A DNA stretch of 64,000 nt from Bombus terrestris (taxonomy: Eukaryota; Arthropoda; Insecta; Hymenoptera; Apidae), in NCBI RefSeq assembly GCF_910591885.1, contig NW_025963552.1, forward strand, positions 3,348,001 through 3,412,000, given 5' to 3'. The notes under the pieces were generated by a model. The model saw nothing but the letters and a program-made list of their open reading frames with translations. It did not search any database and was not told where the DNA came from. Positions 24,914 to 38,100 of the stretch are shown one piece after another; position 1 is the stretch's first letter; every line of letters begins with the position of its first letter. The position numbers and the translations under genes are program-made.

Positions 24914-27900
24914 CAATGTGATGTGCGAAGTGGCTGACAAAATTAGGTACTAACACGATATATATGCATATTGCAAGTTATATGTATAGCTTGCAAATTG
25001 TGATCGTTGCTCGCTCGCTCCGCTCGCTCGTAAAAATTTAGTCCAACCTCACATCCGATCCGACACGTTCGCAAATTCGAAATAAGTCGCCTTCATATCG
25101 AATGACTAACGCAAGAGGGATTGGTTTTAGGTTAGGCTATAGTTTTCGAGCGAGCACAGCGAGCGAGAGACGCGTGAAGGTGTATCACAATCAAACGGTC
25201 TGGCACATACGGACATTGAAACATTCGCACCAGCCAGAGGAGCCGGAAGTATTTATCCTATTGCCTGCTGACAAATGTTTACAGTTTGTGAATAGTTTCA
25301 CATAAATAGTACTATTTCCACATACTACAGGGCAATGTGATGTCCGAAGTGGCTGACGAAATTAGGTACTAACACGATATATATGCATATTGCAAGGTAT
25401 ATGTATACCTTGCATATTGTGATCGATGCTCGCTCGCTCCGCTCGCTCGTAAAAATTTAGTCCAACCTCACATCCGATCCGACACGTTCGCAAATTCGAA
25501 ATAAGTCGCCACCATATCGAATAATGAACGCAAGATGGATTGGTTTTAGGTTACGCTATAGTTTTCGAGCGAGCGCAGCGAGCGAGAGACGCGTGAAGGT
25601 GTATCACAATCTAACGGTTTGGCACATACGGACATTGAAACATTCGCACCAGCCAGAGGAGCCGGAAGTATTTATCCTATTGCCTGCTGACAAATGTTTA
25701 CAGTTTGTGAATAGTTTCACATAAATAGTACTATTTCCACATACTACAGTCCAATGTGATGTCCGAAGTGGCTAACAAAATTAGGTACTAACACGATATA
25801 TATGCATATTGCAAGGTATATGTATACCTTGCAAATTGTGATCGTTGCTCGCTCGCTCCGCTCGCTCGTAAAAATTTAGTCCAACCTCACATCCGATCCG
25901 ACACGTTCGCAAATTCGAAATAAGTCGCCACCATATCGAATAATGAGCGTAAGATGGATTGGTTTTAGGTTACGCTATAGTTTTCGAGCGAGCGCAGCGA
26001 ACGAGAGACGCGTAAAGGTGTGTCACAATCCAACGGTTTGGCACATACGGACATTGAAACATTCGCACCAGCCCGAGGAGCCGGAAGTCTTTATCCTATT
26101 GCCTGCTGACAAATGTTTACAGTTTGTGAATAGTTTCACATAAATAGTACTATTTCCACATACTAGGGTGCAATGTGATGTGCGAAGTGGCTGACAAAAT
26201 TAGGTACTAACACGATATATATGCATATTGCAAGTTATATGTATAGCTTACAAATTGTGATCGTTGCTCGCTCGCTCCGCTCGCTCGTAAAAATTTAGTC
26301 CAACCTCACATCCGATCCGACACGTTCGCAAATTCGAAATAAGTCGCCTTCATATCGAATGACTAACGCAAGAGGGATTGGTTTTAGGTTAGGCTATAGT
26401 TTTCGAGCGAGCGCAGCGAGCGAGAGACGCGTGAAGGTGTATCACAATCTAACGGTTTGGCACATACGGACATTGAAACATTCGCACCAGCCAGAGGAGC
26501 CGGAAGTATTTATCCTATTGCTTGCTGACAAATGTTTACAGTTTGTGAATAGTTTCACATAAATAGTACTATTTCCACATACTACAGGGCAATGTGATGT
26601 CCGAAGTGGCTCACGAAATTAGGTACTAACACGATATATATGCATTTTGCAAGGTATATGTATACCTTGCATATTGTGATCGATGCTCGCTCGCTCCGCT
26701 CGCTCGTAAAAATTGAGTCCAACCTCACATCCGATCCGACACGTTCGCCAATTCGAAATAAGTCGCCACCATATCGAATAATGAACGCAAGATGGATTGG
26801 TTTTAGGTTACGCTATAGTTTTCGAGCGAGCGCAGCGAGCGAGAGACGCGTAAAGGTGTGTCACAATCCAACGGTTTGGCACATACTGACATTGAAACAT
26901 TCGCACCAGCCCGAGGAGTCGGAAGTCTTTATCCTATAGCCTGCTGACAAATGTTTACAGTTTGTGAATAGTTTCACATAAATAGTACTATTTCGGCATA
27001 CTACAGTGCAATGTGATGTCCGAAGTGGCTGACAAAATTAGGTACTAACACGAAATATATGCAAGGCAATATAAGGTATATGTATACCTTGCAAATTGTG
27101 ATCGTTGCTCGCTCGCTCCGCTCGCTCGTAAAAATTTAGTCCAACCTCACATACGATCCGACACGTTCGCAAATTCGAAATAAGTTGCCTTCATATCGAA
27201 TGACTAACGCAAGATGGATTGGGTTTAGGTTAGGCTACAGCTTTCGAGCGAGCGCATCGAGCGAGAGACGCGTAAAGGTGTGTCACAATCCAACGGTTTG
27301 GCACATACTGACATTGAAACATTCGCACCAGCCCGAGGAGCCGGATGTCTTTATCATATTGCCTGCTGACAAATGTTTACAGTTTGTGAATAGTTTCACA
27401 TAAATAGTACTATTTCCACATACTATAGGGCAATGTGATGTCCGAAGTGGCTGACGAAATTAGGTACTAACACGATATATATGCATATTGCAAGGTATAT
27501 GTATACCTTGCATATTGTGATCGATGCTCGCTCGCTCCGCTCGCTCGTAAAAATTTAGTCCAACCTCACATCCGATCCGACACGTTCGCAAATTCGAAAT
27601 AAGACGCCTTCATATCGAATGACTAACGCAAGAGGGATTGGTTTTAGGTTAGGCTATAGTTTTCGAGCGAGCGCAGCGAGCGAGAGACGCGTGAAGGTGT
27701 ATCACAATCTAACGGTTTGGCACATACGGACATTGAAACATTCGCACCAGCCAGAGGAGCCGGAAGTATTTATCCTATTGCCTGCTGACAAATGTTTACA
27801 GTTTGTGAATAGTTTCACATAAATAGTACTATTTCCACATACTACAGTCCAATGTGATGTCCGAAGTGGCTAACAAAATTAGGTACTAACACGATATATA

Positions 27901-30900
27901 TGCATATTGCAAGGTATATGTATACCTTGCAAATTGTGATCGTTGCTCGCTCGCTCCGCTCGCTCGTAAAAATTTAGTCCAACCTCACATCCGATCCGAC
28001 ACGTTCGCAAATTCGAAATAAGTCGCCACCATATCGAATAATGAACGCAAGATGAATTGGTTTTAGGTTACGCTATAGTTTTCGAGCGAGCGCAGCGAAC
28101 GAGAGACGCGTAAAGGTGTGTCACAATCCAACGGTTTGGCACATACTGACATTGAAAGATTCGCACCAGCCCGAGGAGCCGGAAGTCTTTATCCTATTGC
28201 CTGCTGACAAATGTTTACAGTTTGTGAATAGTTTCACATAAATAGTACTATTTCCACACAATACAGTCCAATCTGATGTCTGAAGTGGCTGACAAAATTA
28301 GGTACTAACACGAAATATATGCAAGGCAATATAAGGTATATGTATACCTTGCAAATTGTGATCGTAGCTCGCTCGCTCCGCTCGCTCGTAAAAATTTAGT
28401 CCAACCTCACATCCGATCCGACACGTTCGCAAATTCGATATAAGTCGCCACCATATCGAATAATGAGCGTAAGATGGATTGGTTTTAGGTTACGCTATAG
28501 TTTTCGAGCGAGCGCAGCGAACGAGAGACGCGTAAAGGTGTGTCACAATCCAACGGTTTGGCACATACGGACATTGAAACATTCGCACCAGCCCGAGGAG
28601 CCGGAAGTCTTTATCCTATTGCCTGCTGACAAATGTTTACAGTTTGTGAATAGTTTCACATAAATAGTACTATTTCCACATACTAGGGTGCAATGTGATG
28701 TGCGAAGTGGCTGACAAAATTAGGTACTAACACGATATATATGCATATTGCAAGTTATATGTATAGCTTGCAAATTGTGATCGTTGCTCGCTCGCTCCGC
28801 TCGCTCGTAAAAATTTAGTCCAACCTCACATCCGATCCGACACGTTCGCAAATTCGAAATAAGTCGCCACCATATCGAATAATGAACGCAAGATGGATTG
28901 GTTTTAGGTTACGCTATAGTTTTCGAGCGAGCGCAGCGAGCGAGAGACGCGTGAAGGTGTATCACAATCTAACGGTTTGGCACATACGGACATTGAAACA
29001 TTCGCACCAGCCAGAGGAGCCGGAAGTATTTATCCTCTTGCCTGCTGACAAATGTTTACAGTTTGTGAATAGTTTCACATAAATAGTACTATTTCCACAT
29101 ACTACAGTCCAATGTGATGTCCGAAGTGGCTAACAAAATTAGGTACTAACACGATATATATGCATATTGCAAGGTATATGTATACCTTGCAAATTGTGAT
29201 CGTTGCTCGCTCGCTCCGCTCGCTCGTAAAAATTTAGTCCAACCTCACATCCGATCCGACACGTTCGCAAATTCGAAATAAGTCGCCACCATATCGAATA
29301 ATGAACGCAAGATGGATTGGTTTTAGGTTACGCTATAGTTTTCGAGCGAGCGCAGCGAACGAGAGACGCGTAAAGGTGTGTCACAATCCAACGGTTTGGC
29401 ACATACGGACATTGAAACATTCGCACCAGCCCGAGGAGCCGGAAGTCTTTATCCTATTGCCTGCTGACAAATGTTTACAGTTTGTGAATAGTTTCACATA
29501 AATAGTACTATTTCCACATACTACAGTCCAATGTGATGTCCGAAGTGGCTGACAAAATTAGGTACTAACACGAAATATATGCAAGGCAATATAAGGTATA
29601 TGTATACCTTGCAAATTGTTATCGTTGCTCGCTCGCTCCGCTCGCTCGTAAAAATTTAGTCCAACCTCACATACGATCCGACACGTTCGCAAATTCGAAA
29701 TAAGTTGCCTTCATATCGAATGACTAACGCAAGATGGATTGGGTTTAGGTTAGGCTACAGCTTTCGAGCGAGCGCATCGAGCGAGAGACGCGTAAAGGTG
29801 TATCACAATCTAACGGTTTGGCACATACGGACATTGAAACATTCGCACCAGCCCGAGGAGCCGGAAGTCTTTATCCTATTGCCTGCTGACAAATGTTTAC
29901 AGTTTGTGAATAGTTTCACATAAATAGTACTATTTCCACATACTACAGTGCAATGTGATGTGCGAAGTGGCTGACAAAATTAGGTACTAACACGATATAT
30001 ATGCATATTGCAAGTTATATGTATAGCTTGCAAATTGTGATCGTTGCTCGCTCGCTCCGCTCGCTCGTAAAAATTTAGTCCAACCTCACATCCGATCCGA
30101 CACGTTCGCAAATTCGAAATAAGTCGCCTTCATATCGAATGACTAACGCAAGAGGGATTGGTTTTAGGTTAGGCTATAGTTTTCGAGCGATCGCAGCGAG
30201 CGAGAGACGCGTGAAGGTGTATCACAATCTAACGGTTTGGCACATACGGACATTGAAACATTCGCACCAGCCAGAGGAGCCGGAAGTATTTATCCTATTG
30301 CTTGCTGACAAATGTTTACAGTTTGTGAATAGTTTCACATAAATAGTACTATTTCCACATACTACAAGGCAATGTGATGTCCGAAGTGGCTCACGAAATT
30401 AAGTACTAACACGATATATATGCATATTGCAAGGTATACATATACCTTGCATATTGTGATCGATGCTCGCTCGCTCCGCTCGCTCGTAAAAATTGAGTCC
30501 AACCTCACATACGATCCGACACGTTCGCAAATTCGAAATAAGTTGCCTTCATATCGAATGACTAACGCAAGATGGATTGGGTTTAGGTTAGGCTACAGCT
30601 TTCGAGCGAGCGCATCGAGCGAGAGACGCGTAAAGGTGTGTCACAATCCAACGGTTTGGTACATACTGACATTGAAACATTCGCACCAGCCCGAGGAGCC
30701 GGATGTCTTTATCATATTGCCTGCTGACAAATGTTTACAGTTTGTGAATAGTTTCACATAAATAGTACTATTTCCACATACTACAGGGCAATGTGATGTC
30801 CGAAGTGGCTCACGAAATTAGGTACTAACACGATATATATGCATATTGCAAGGTATATGTATACCTTGCATATTGTGATCGATGCTCGCTCGCTCCGCTC

Positions 30901-32051
30901 GCTCGTAAAAATTGAGTCCAACCTCACATCCGATCCGACACGTTCGCCAATTCGAAATAAGTCGCCACCATATCGAATAATGAACGCAAGATGGATTGGT
31001 TTTAGGTTACGCTATAGTTTTCGAGCGAGCGCAGCGAGCGAGAGACGCGTAAAGGTGTGTCACAATCCAACGGTTTGGCACACACTGACATTGAAACATT
31101 CGCACCAGCCCGAGGAGCCGGAAGTCTTTATCCTATAGCCTGCTGACAAATGTTTACAGTTTGTGAATAGTTTCACATAAATAGTACTATTTCGACATAC
31201 TACAGTGCAATGTGATGTCCGAAGTGGCTGACAAAATTAGGTACTAACACGAAATATATGCAAGGCAATATAAGGTATATGTATACCTTGCAAATTGTGA
31301 TCGTTGCTCGCTCGCTCCGCTCGCTCGTAAAAATTTAGTCCAACCTCACATACGATCCGACACGTTCGCAAACTCGAAATAAGTTGCCTTCATATCGAAT
31401 GACTAACGCAAGATGGATTGGGTTTAGGTTAGGCTACAGCTTTCGAGCGAGCGCATCGAGCGAGAGACGCGTAAAGGTGTGTCACAATCCAACGGTTTGG
31501 CACATACTGACATTGAAACATTCGCACCAGCCCGAGGAGCCGGATGTCTTTATCATATTGCCTGCTGACAAATGTTTACAGTTTGTGAATAGTTTCACAT
31601 AAATAGTACTATTTCCACATACTACAGTCCAATGTGATGTCCGAAGTGGCTGACAAAATTAGGTACTAACACGAAATATATGCAAGGCAATATAAGGTAT
31701 ATGTATACCTTGCAAATTGTTATCGTTGCTCGCTCGCTCCGCTCGCTCGTAAAAATTTAGTCCAACCTCACATACGATCCGACACGTTCGCAAATTCGAA
31801 ATAAGTTGCCTTCATATCGAATGACTAACGCAAGATGGATTGGGTTTAGGTTAGGCTACAGCTTTCGAGCGAGCGCATCGAGCGAGAGACGCGTAAAGGT
31901 GTATCACAATCTAACGGTTTGGCACATACGGACATTGAAACATTCGCACCAGCCCGAGGAGCCGGAAGTCTTTATCCTATTGCCTGCTGACAAATGTTTA
32001 CAGTTTGTGAATAGTTTCACATAAATAGTACTATTTCCACATACTACAGTG
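24914..32051 (+). repeat. 17-mer higher-order repeat, unit B (7,138 bp)
   Basis: This is the direct tandem repeat of unit A; the match continues to about 32,288. Anchors: 25108, 25527, 25946, 26365, 26784, 27206, 27625, 28044, 28466, 28885, 29304, 29726, 30145, 30564, 30983, 31405, 31827. Differences from unit A are few and local. The copy at 25946 reads AATGAGCGTAAG where unit A (18808) reads AATGAACGCAAG, which copies the marker found elsewhere in the unit at 21328/28466, a sign of gene conversion. Others are TATAGCTTAC against TATAGAATGC, AAGTTGCC against AAGTCGCC at 30541/23403, and the flipped palindrome at 30439. Confidence 0.92.
30429..30450. repeat. Palindrome with flipped centre (TG to CA)
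   Basis: In this copy the two perfect 10-base arms (GCAAGGTATA and its complement) surround CA instead of TG. CA is the reverse complement of TG, so the whole 22-bp stem is exactly the inversion of the form found in other copies. It is the only such copy I noticed. Nearby private changes are CTACAAGGC (near 30363) and TTAAGTACT (near 30400). Confidence 0.85.
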
Positions 32052-35000
32052 CAATGTGATGTGCGAAGTGGCTGACAAAATTAGGTACTAACACGATATA
32101 TATGCATATTGCAAGTTATATGTATAGCTTGCAAATTGTGATCGTTGCTCGCTCGCTCCGCTCGCTCGTAAAAATTTAGTCCAACCTCACATCCGATCCG
32201 ACACGTTCGCAAATTCGAAATAAGTCGCCTTCATATCGAATGACTAACGCAAGAGGGATTGGTTTTAGGTTAGGCTATAGTTTTCGAGCGATCGCATCGA
32301 GCGAGAGACGCGTGAAGGTGTATCACAATCTAACGGTTTGGCACATACGGACATTGAAACATTCGCACCAGCCAGAGGAGCCGGAAGTATTTATCCTATT
32401 GCTTGCTGACAAATGTTTACAGTTTGTGAATAGTTTCACATAAATAGTACTATTTCCACATACTACAGGGCAATGTGATGTCCGAAGTGGCTCACGAAAT
32501 TAGGTACTAACACGATATATATGCATATTGCAAGGTATATGTATACCTTGCATATTGTGATCGATGCTCGCTCGCTCCGCTCGCTCGTAAAAATTGAGTC
32601 CAACCTCACATACGATCCGACACGTTCGCAAATTCGAAATAAGTTGCCTTCATATCGAATGACTAACGCAAGATGGATTGGGTTTAGGTTAGGCTACAGC
32701 TTTCGAGCGAGCGCATCGAGCGAGAGACGCGTAAAGGTGTGTCACAATCCAACGGTTTGGTACATACTGACATTGAAACATTCGCACCAGCCCGAGGAGC
32801 CGGATGTCTTTATCATATTGCCTGCTGACAAATGTTTACAGTTTGTGAATAGTTTCACATAAATAGTACTATTTCCACATACTACAGGGCAATGTGATGT
32901 CCGAAGTGGCTGACGAAATTAGGTACTAACACGATATATATGCATATTGCAAGGTATATGTATACCTTGCATATTGTGATCGATGCTCGCTGGCTCCGCT
33001 CGCTCCTAAAAATTTAGTCCAACCTCACATACGATCCGACACGTTCGCAAATTCGAAATAAGTTGCCTTCATATCGAATGACTAACGCAAGATGGATTGG
33101 GTTTAGGTTAGGCTACAGCTTTCGAGCGAGCGCATCGAGCGAGAGACGCGTAAAGGTGTGTCACAATCCAACGGTTTGGTACATACTGACATTGAAACAT
33201 TCGCACCAGCCCGAGGAGCCGGATGTCTTTATCATATTGCCTGCTGACAAATGTTTACAGTTTGTGAATAGTTTCACATAAATAGTACTATTTCCACATA
33301 CTACAGGGCAATGTGATGTCCGAAGTGGCTGACGAAATTAGGTACTAACACGATATATATGCATATTGCAAGGTATATGTATACCTTGCATATTGTGATC
33401 GATGCTCGCTCGCTCCGCTCGCTCGTAAAAATTTAGTCCAACCTCACATCCGATCCGACACGTTCGCAAATTCGAAATAAGTCGCCTTCATATCGAATGA
33501 CTAACGCAAGAGGGATTGGTTTTAGGTTAGGCTATAGTTTTCGAGCGAGCGCAGCGAGCGAGAGACGCGTGAAGGTGTATCACAATCTAACGGTTTGGCA
33601 CATACGGACATTGAAACATTCGCACCAGCCAGAGGAGCCGGAAGTATTTATCCTATTGCCTGCTGACAAATGTTTACAGTTTGTGAATAGTTTCACATAA
33701 ATAGTACTATTTCCACATACTACAGTCCAATGTGATGTCCGAAGTGGCTAACAAAATTAGGTACTAACACGATATATATGCATATTGCAAGGTATATGTA
33801 TACCTTGCAAATTGTGATCGTTGCTCGCTCGCTCCGCTCGCTCGTAAAAATTTAGTCCAACCTCACATACGATCCGACACGTTCGCAAACTCGAAATAAG
33901 TTGCCTTCATATCGAATGACTAACGCAAGATGGATTGGGTTTAGGTTAGGCTACAGCTTTCGAGCGAGCGCATCGAGCGAGAGACGCGTAAAGGTGTGTC
34001 ACAATCCAACGGTTTGGCAAATACTGACATTGAAACATTCGCACCAGCCCGAGGAGCCGGATGTCTTTATCATATTGCCTGCTGACAAATGTTTACAGTT
34101 TGTGAATAGTTTCACATAAATAGTACTATTTCCACATACTACAGGGCAATGTGATGTCCGAAGTGGCTGACGAAATTAGGTACTAACACGATATATATGC
34201 ATATTGCAAGGTATATGTATACCTTGCATATTGTGATCGATGCTCGCTCGCTCCGCTCGCTCGTAAAAATTTAGTCCAACCTCACATCCGATCCGACACG
34301 TTCGCAAATTCGAAATAAGTCGCCACCATATCGAATAATGAACGCAAGATGGATTGGTTTTAGGTTACGCTATAGTTTTCGAGCGAGCGCAGCGAGCGTG
34401 AGACGCGTAAAGGTGTGTCACAATCCAACGGTTTGGCACATACTGACATTGAAACATTCGCACCAGCCCGAGGAGCCGGAAGTCTTTATCCTATAGCCTG
34501 CTGACAAAGTTTTACAGTTTGTGAATAGTTTCACATAAATAGTACTATTTCGACATACTACAGTGCAATGTGATGTCCGAAGTGGCTGACAAAATTAGGT
34601 ACTAACACGATATATATGCATATTGCAAGGTATATGTATACCTTGCAAATTGTGATCGTTGCTCGCTCGCTCCGCTCGCTCGTAAAAATTTAGTCCAACC
34701 TCACGTCCGATCCGACACGTTCGCAAATTCGAAAGAAGTCGCCACCATATCGAATAATGAACGCAAGATAGATTGGTTTTAGGTTACGCTATAGTTTTCG
34801 AGCGAGCGCAGCGAACGAGAGACGCGTAAAGGTGTGTCACAATCCAACGGTTTGGCACATACGGACATTGAAACATTCGCACCAGCCCGAGGAGCCGGAA
34901 GTCTTTATCCTATTGCCTGCTGACAAATGTTTACAGTTTGTGAATAGTTTCACATAAATAGTACTATTTCCACATACTAGAGTGCAATGTGATGTGCGAA

Positions 35001-35178
35001 GTGGCTGACAAAATTAGGTACTAACACGATATATATGCATATTGCAAGTTATATGTATAGCTTGCAAATTGTGATCGTTGCTCGCTCGCTCCGCTCGCTC
35101 GTAAAAATTTAGTCCAACCTCACATCCGATCCGACACGTTCGCAAATTCGAAATAAGTCGCCTTCATATCGAATGACT
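32052..35178 (+). repeat. Mixed block after the 17-mer units, P-rich
   Basis: Anchors: 32246, 32665, 33084, 33503, 33922, 34341, 34760, all 419 bp apart. The copies at 31827, 32246 and 32665 repeat those at 29726, 30145 and 30564 at an offset of 2,101 bp (five monomers). P copies are frequent (32665, 33084, 33922). The left GC arm before 33084 is damaged twice (GCTGGCTCC at 32990 and GCTCCTAAA at 33003). The copies at 33922, 34341 and 34760 share rare markers with those at 51123, 51542 and 51961: CGCAAACTCG, GACAAAGTTTTACAG, CGAAAGAAGTCG and GCAAGATAGATTGG. That is a link over about 17.2 kb. Confidence 0.82.
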
Positions 35179-38100
35179 AACGCAAGAGGGATTGGTTTTA
35201 GGTTAGGCTATAGTTTTCGAGCGAGCGCAGCGAGCGAGAGACGCGTGAAGGTGTATCACAATCTAACGGTTTGGCACATACGGACATTGCAACATTCGCA
35301 CCAGCCAGAGGAGCCGGAATTATTTATCCTATTGCTTGCTGACAAATGTTTACAGTTTGTGAATAGTTTCACATAAATAGTACTATTTCCACATACTACA
35401 GGGCAATGTGATGTCCGAAGTGGCTCACGAAATTAGGTACTAACACGATATATATGCATTTTGCAAGGTATATGTATACCTTGCATATTGTGATCGATGC
35501 TCGCTCGCTCCGCTCGCTCGTAAAAATTGAGTCCAACCTCACATCCGATCCGACACGTTCGCCAATTCGAAATAAGTCGCCACCATATCGAATAATGAAC
35601 GCAAGATGGATTGGTTTTAGGTTACGCTATAGTTTTCGAGCGAGCGCAGCGAGCGAGAGACGCGTAAAGGTGTGTCACAATCCAACGGTTTGGCACATAC
35701 TGACATTGAAACATTCGCACCAGCCCGAGGAGCCGGAAGTCTTTATCCTATAGCCTGCTGACAAATGTTTACAGTTTGTGAATAGTTTCACATAAATAGT
35801 ACTATTTCGACATACTACAGTGCAATGTGATGTCCGAAGTGGCTGACAAAATTAGGTACTAACACGAAATATATGCAAGGCAATATAAGGTATATGTATA
35901 CCTTGCAAATTGTGATCGTTGCTCGCTCGCTCCGCTCGCTCGTAAAAATTTAGTCCAACCTCACATACGATCCGACACGTTCGCAAATTCGAAATAAGTT
36001 GCCTTCATATCGAATGACTAACGCAAGATGGATTGGGTTTAGGTTAGGCTACAGCTTTCGAGCGAGCGCATCGAGCGAGAGACGCGTAAAGGTGTGTCAC
36101 AATCCAACGGTTTGGCACATACTGACATTGAAACATTCGCACCAGCCCGAGGAGCCGGATGTCTTTATCATATTGCCTGCTGACAAATGTTTACAGTTTG
36201 TGAATAGTTTCACATAAATAGTACTATTTCCACATACTAGGGTGCAATGTGATGTGCGAAGTGGCTGACAAAATTAGGTACTAACACGATATATATGCAT
36301 ATTGCAAGTTATATGTATAGCTTGCAAATTGTGATCGTTGCTCGCTCGCTCCGCTCGCTCGTAAAAATTTAGTCCAACCTCACATCCGATCCGACACGTT
36401 CGCAAATTCGAAATAAGTCGCCACCATATCGAATAATGAACGCAAGATGGATTGGTTTTAGGTTACGCTATAGTTTTCGAGCGAGCGCAGCGAGCGAGAG
36501 ACGCGTGAAGGTGTATCACAATCTAACGGTTTGGCACATACGGACATTGAAACATTCGCACCAGCCAGAGGAGCCGGAAGTATTTATCCTATTGCCTGCT
36601 GACAAATGTTTACAGTTTGTGAATAGTTTCACATAAATAGTACTATTTCCACATACTACAGTCCAATGTGATGTCCGAAGTGGCTAACAAAATTGGGTAC
36701 TAACACGATATATATGCATATTGCAAGGTATATGTATACCTTGCAAATTGTGATCGTTGCTCGCTCGCTCCGCTCGCTCGTAAAAATTTAGTCCAACCTC
36801 ACATCCGATCCGACACGTTCGCAAATTCGAAATAAGTCGCCACCATATCGAATAATGAACGCAAGATGGATTGGTTTTAGGTTACGCTATAGTTTTCGAG
36901 CGAGCGCAGCGAACGAGAGACGCGTAAAGGTGTGTCACAATCCAACGGTTTGGCACATACGGACATTGAAACATTCGCACCAGCCCGAGGAGCCGGAAGT
37001 CTTTATCCTATTGCCTGCTGACGAATGTTTACAGTTTGTGAATAGTTTCACATAAATAGTACTATTTCCACATACTAGAGTGCAATGTGATGTGCGAAGT
37101 GGCTGACAAAATTAGGTACTAACACGATATATATGCATATTGCAAGTTATATGTATAGCTTGCAAATTGTGATCGTTGCTCGCTCGCTCCGCTCGCTCGT
37201 AAAAATTTAGTCCAACCTCACATCCGATCCGACACGTTCGCAAATTCGAAATAAGTCGCCACCATATCGAATAATGAACGCAAGATGGATTGGTTTTAGG
37301 TTACGCTATAGTTTTCGAGCGAGCGCAGCGAGCGAGAGACGCGTGAAGGTGTATCACAATCTAACGGTTTGGCACATACGGACATTGAAACATTCGCACC
37401 AGCCAGAGGAGCCGGAAGTATTTATCCTATTGCCTGCTGACAAATGTTTACAGTTTGTGAATAGTTTCACATAAATAGTACTATTTCCACATACTACAGT
37501 CCAATGTGATGTCCGAAGTGGCTAACAAAATTAGGTACTAACACGATATATATGCATATTGCAAGGTATATGTATACCTTGCAAATTGTGATCGTTGCTC
37601 GCTCGCTCCGCTCGCTCGTAAAAATTTAGTCCAACCTCACATCCGATCCGACACGTTCGCAAATTCGAAATAAATGGCCACCATATCGAATAATGAACGC
37701 AAGATGGATTGGTTTTAGGTTACGCTATAGTTTTCGAGCGAGCGCAGCGAACGAGAGACGCGTAAAGGTGTGTCACAATCCAACGGTTTGGCACATACGG
37801 ACATTGAAACATTCGCACCAGCCCGAGGAGCCGGAAGTCTTTATCCTATTGCCTGCTGACAAATGTTTACAGTTTGTGAATAGTTTCACATAAATAGTAC
37901 TATTTCCACATACTAGAGTGCAATGTGATGTGCGAAGTGGCTGACAAAATTAGGTACTAACACGATATATATGCATATTGCAAGTTATATGTATAGCTTG
38001 CAAATTGTGATCGTTGCTCGCTCGCTCCGCTCGCTCGTAAAAATTTAGTCCAACCTCACATCCGATCCGACACGTTCGCAAATTCGAAATAAGTCGCCTT

